Assembly (NCBI GenBank): GCA_007120055.1
Contig: SKOL01000212.1
Coordinates: forward strand, 1-8,066
DNA from: Anaerobacillus sp.
GTDB taxonomy: Bacteria; Bacillota; Bacilli; Bacillales_H; Anaerobacillaceae
Length of the DNA: 8,066 bases
Direction: 5' to 3'
Below the pieces are notes generated by a model, which was not told the origin of the DNA, searched no databases, and saw nothing but the letters and a program-made list of their open reading frames with translations. Of the stretch, positions 6,328 to 8,066 are shown piece after piece; within the stretch, counting starts at the first letter, position 1; each line of letters opens with the position of its first letter. The position numbers and the translations under genes are program-made.

Positions 6328-6460
6328 GTGAAAGAGATCACATATCTCCCCCTAAGTTATGTGAATATAATCACACCCCTTATAAAAATGAAGTAACGAT
6401 AATGTTGTATTTATTACGAAGTACGTAAAAAAGCTAGGTCTCCCCAACCTAGCTTTTTTT
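6328..6460 (+). ncRNA. roxS: RoxS/RsaE-family regulatory small RNA
   Basis: A C-rich non-coding RNA of about 133 nt runs from the extended -10 promoter to an intrinsic terminator. Near its 5' end ATGTGA (6326-6331) and TCACAT (6338-6343) form a hairpin. The unpaired C-rich word TCTCCCCC (6345-6352) follows, then a second hairpin TGTGA/TCACA (6360-6375) running into CCCC (6376-6379). A third C-rich word, CTCCCC (6440-6445), fills the terminator loop. C-rich loops used to pair with ribosome sites define RoxS/RsaE, which lowers synthesis of central-metabolism and redox enzymes in B. subtilis and Staphylococcus aureus. As I recall, those genes also lie between pepF (or yizD) and yjbH, and B. subtilis RoxS is repressed by Rex and activated by ResDE. 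Assignment rests on position, operator and C-rich motifs; no convincing peptide is encoded. Its size is slightly above the roughly 115 nt I recall for B. subtilis. Confidence 0.82.
6427..6460. terminator. Bidirectional terminator shared by roxS (+) and spxH (-)
   Basis: AGCTAGGT (6432-6439) and ACCTAGCT (6447-6454) form a perfect stem with a 7-nt loop. A run of A precedes it (6427-6432) and seven T follow (6454-6460). It is therefore a good intrinsic terminator on both strands, ending the sRNA on the plus strand and spxH on the minus strand 9 nt after its stop. Confidence 0.92.
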
Positions 6461-6469
6461 ACATTAAAA

Positions 6470-7402
6470 CTAACCGATATAGCGCCAAAAAGTTCCATAC
6501 TTAACGGGAACCCGTTCAACTATTTGACGTAAAACTAATTTTTTCATTTCTTTTTCGACTTCCTCAATGGTTAAATCGTAAACTACAGCTATTTCCTTCG
6601 AAGCGACAAATGAGTACTCTTTTAAAAAGTCTTCGAGAAACATTGGTGAAGATTTTTTTGGTTCTTCGTTTAACATTTGCTCAAGGACATTTACATAAAC
6701 ATCAAAATCGTACAGTCCGGGAACCATAAGTCCTTCATCTTCAAAGTTGTCATTAAAAACAACGATAGTAGGGAAGTATTCAACGCTCATTTCTTTCGTT
6801 GTTTTCAGATCACACTGTAATGCTTTAACGGCTCCTTCAGATTGAAGGTCTTCTTTAAATTCTTTAATATCAAGACCCTCGATGTTTTGTGCACATTCGA
6901 TTAATACATTTTCATCTTCTATATTTTGTTTATTTAAAAACAATACTTCGCGTAGTTTTCTTAAATATTTTATCCCGATTAGTTTACCTTGAAGCTCTGC
7001 AGCTTTTATAGAAATTGAAGCGGCAAACGGAGTAGATATCGGGTTTTCTAGCCAAAGGTCACCGTCACAAGACATTCCTGTCCTACTAGCGGTTTTCTCC
7101 CATGATTGGGCCAAATCTTTATTCGATTTCTTCTCTTTACAACATTGTAGTTTTCCACCAATTAAATAACGAATTTTGAAGTAGTTTCCATAATACATTT
7201 TTAATTTCTTTAAAATTGGCTCCAGAGCCCAACACTCGGGACAGAGGGGATCAACAAAAGTGTAGATTTCTAATGGCTTTTTATTTTCTTTAGGATGGTT
7301 GCTATCTTGATCGTCACAACCACAAAGGCCTGTATCATCATCGCTACATTCACAAAGTTCTATATCATCTTTATTTCTTGAATTAGACTCATTACACGAC
7401 AA
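6470..7402 (-). CDS. spxH: Spx-degradation adaptor SpxH (YjbH), DsbA-like thioredoxin fold
   Basis: The 310-residue cytosolic adaptor presents the stress regulator Spx to ClpXP. After an N-terminal tail comes KPLEIYTFVDPLCPECWALEP, the thioredoxin-fold start with CPEC at 54-57. ASRTGMSCDGDLW (C112) and KAAELQGK follow. Near the C-terminus, FVASKEIAVVYDLTIEEVEKEMKKL is the conserved YjbH signature. The N-terminus is unusual. B. subtilis has a short His/Cys-rich tail (as I recall, HCHGH), whereas here C3, C17, C19, C27 and C29 lie in an acidic stretch with a tandem LCxC..D repeat. A CC pair at 87-88 is also not in the B. subtilis protein as I recall it. The start is TTG (7402-7400), 6 nt after AAAGGAGGG (plus 7409-7417). 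The C-terminus ends FWRYIG, shorter than in B. subtilis. yjbI lies upstream; a separate promoter is proposed at 7436-7464. Confidence 0.95.
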   Translation of the reverse strand: MSCNESNSRNKDDIELCECSDDDTGLCGCDDQDSNHPKENKKPLEIYTFVDPLCPECWALEPILKKLKMYYGNYFKIRYLIGGKLQCCKEKKSNKDLAQSWEKTASRTGMSCDGDLWLENPISTPFAASISIKAAELQGKLIGIKYLRKLREVLFLNKQNIEDENVLIECAQNIEGLDIKEFKEDLQSEGAVKALQCDLKTTKEMSVEYFPTIVVFNDNFEDEGLMVPGLYDFDVYVNVLEQMLNEEPKKSSPMFLEDFLKEYSFVASKEIAVVYDLTIEEVEKEMKKLVLRQIVERVPVKYGTFWRYIG

Positions 7403-7435
7403 TTAGATCCCTCCTTTCCATATTAGTAAGGCGCG

Positions 7436-7464
7436 CTTATAGTAATATTCACTTTTAGTGTAAG
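7436..7464 (-). promoter_or_regulatory. Candidate sigma-A promoter of spxH
   Basis: Read on the minus strand, CTTACA (7464-7459; 4 of 6) is followed by a 17-nt spacer and TATAAG (7441-7436; 5 of 6). The predicted start near 7429 gives a leader of about 27 nt to the TTG at 7402. It would let spxH be expressed apart from yjbI. Confidence 0.5.
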
Positions 7465-7490
7465 ACTTTTATAAATATTAATTACTTCAA

Positions 7491-7603
7491 TGAATTTCAT
7501 AATTCATTATTCTCGCCACTAAGATCAATATATAGTTACGTCAAAACCATTCGTAAACTATATATTGCGTGATATGGCTCATTTTTGGTAATTATGAAAT
7601 TCA
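7491..7603. repeat. Nested AT-rich palindrome between yjbI and spxH
   Basis: The outer arms TGAATTTCATAATT (7491-7504) and AATTATGAAATTCA (7590-7603) are exact 14-bp complements. The inner arms CAATATATAGTTACG (7526-7540) and CGTAAACTATATATTG (7552-7567) pair over 15 bp with one bulge and an 11-nt loop. GCCA (7515-7518) with TGGC (7575-7578) aligns between them. The outer right arm includes the yjbI stop codon TGA. Another dyad, AATGAATT/AATTCATT (7489-7508), overlaps the left arm. No T-run follows on the minus strand, so a plain terminator is not supported. A MITE-like remnant or an mRNA processing or stability structure is possible. Confidence 0.7.
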
Positions 7604-7978
7604 CTCATTAACCATATGGTTAGCTGTTTGAGTTAAGCGTTCAAAAATATATTCACGTAAAGGACCTTCTAAATTCACTTCATCCATAGCACTACGCATA
7701 CATTCAAGCCAAGCTTCTGCTCTTTCTTCGGTGATCGTAAAAGGCATGTGTCGAGCTCTTAGCATAGGATGACCATGTTCATTAGAATATAATTGTGGCC
7801 CCCCAAGAAATTGTGTTAAAAACTGTTTTTGCTTTCTAATTGTTTCTGTTAAGTCATCAGGGAATATGGGAGCTAGTAGTGGATGTTGCTCTACTTTGTT
7901 GTAAAACGTTTCTACTAGCTCATCTAAAACTTCTTTCCCACCCATAGCTTCATAAGGGATGTTTGACTGTTTATCCAT
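7601..7978 (-). CDS. yjbI: Truncated haemoglobin, group II (trHbO)
   Basis: The 125-residue haem protein of the 2-on-2 globin fold binds O2; in B. subtilis it is associated with redox protection, and its exact role is unsettled. Haem-pocket residues line up with B. subtilis YjbI: Tyr26 (B10) in ETFYNKV, Thr46 and Gln50 in LTETIRKQKQFL, proximal His77 (F8) in MLRARHMPF, and Trp90 (G8) in AEAWLECM. LGGPQLY and HGHPMLRARH are family signatures. I chose ATG 7978-7976 because MDKQSNIPYEA matches the family start and AGTGAGG lies 8 nt upstream. The frame extends 11 codons to a TTG at 8011 that lacks a ribosome site. It is upstream of spxH on the same strand with a 198-nt gap, as in B. subtilis, consistent with a yjbI-spxH operon plus an internal promoter. 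Confidence 0.95.
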   Translation of the reverse strand: MDKQSNIPYEAMGGKEVLDELVETFYNKVEQHPLLAPIFPDDLTETIRKQKQFLTQFLGGPQLYSNEHGHPMLRARHMPFTITEERAEAWLECMRSAMDEVNLEGPLREYIFERLTQTANHMVNE

Positions 7979-8066
7979 TGCTGTCGCCTCACTTGTTTGT
8001 TCTATAGACAAAATAAATGTCTGATGAAATAATACTGTAACATTATTGTAGCAACTAGGATACTTG
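7979..8066 (-). other. Upstream region of yjbI, promoter not resolved
   Basis: This AT-rich stretch must carry the yjbI leader and perhaps its promoter. Minus-strand TTGCTA followed 14 nt later by TATTAT is too tightly spaced to accept as sigma-A. A short dyad AGACA/TGTCT (8006-8022) lies in the leader. No gene start is visible at the right edge. Confidence 0.3.

Noticed and set aside
6327..6375. Interpretation as CRP (cAMP) binding sites because of TGTGA-N6-TCACA
   Set aside because: Bacillaceae do not use an E. coli-like cAMP-CRP system; Rex or Fnr sites and RNA hairpins explain the words better.
6271..6375. CRISPR-like array from three spaced palindromes
   Set aside because: The repeats share only ten palindromic bases, spacing is unequal (56 and 33 bp), and no cas genes are present.
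8006..8022. AGACA/TGTCT dyad in the yjbI leader as an operator
   Set aside because: The arms are only 5 bp and AT-rich; too weak to support alone.

Overview
The window comes from the chromosome of a low-GC Gram-positive bacterium of the Bacillaceae. The gene order mecA - cls - coiA - pepF - (small membrane ORF) - RoxS-type sRNA - spxH/yjbH - yjbI is the conserved Bacillus/Staphylococcus neighbourhood around competence and Spx proteolysis. A cardiolipin synthase sits between mecA and coiA, an arrangement I recall from the Bacillus cereus group. Strong AGGAGG-type ribosome sites, frequent TTG starts and AT-rich intergenic DNA fit this. I cannot name the species.

Layout: the 3' end of mecA (2-298, +) ends in a long-stem terminator-like structure. 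A 200-bp GC-richer repeat (453-652) then runs right up to the start of cls (666-2177, +). A 138-nt leader with competing hairpins separates cls from coiA (2316-3533, +). A large inverted repeat closes coiA, and a dyad-rich leader precedes pepF (3867-5690, +), which has its own terminator. A second repeat cluster (5751-5925) follows. Its tail supplies the last codon and stop of a 58-residue two-helix membrane ORF on the minus strand (5922-6098). After a dyad-rich stretch comes a perfect Rex operator (6270-6287), an extended -10 promoter and a C-rich RNA of about 130 nt (6328-6460, +) that I assign to the RoxS/RsaE family. Its terminator also serves the convergent spxH (6470-7402, -). yjbI (7601-7978, -) lies upstream of spxH, separated from it by a nested AT-rich palindrome.

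How the genes fit together: three regulators of stress physiology sit here. MecA is the ClpC adaptor that controls ComK. SpxH is the ClpXP adaptor that controls Spx. The RoxS-type sRNA is expected to be under Rex (NAD+/NADH) control. CoiA acts on incoming transforming DNA, PepF trims cytosolic peptides, Cls makes cardiolipin and YjbI is a truncated haemoglobin. The least ordinary parts are non-coding: the Rex-sRNA unit with its shared terminator, the repeat fused to the cls start, two look-alike large-loop inverted repeats after mecA and coiA, and the palindrome overlapping the yjbI stop. SpxH itself has an unusual Cys-rich, tandemly duplicated N-terminus.
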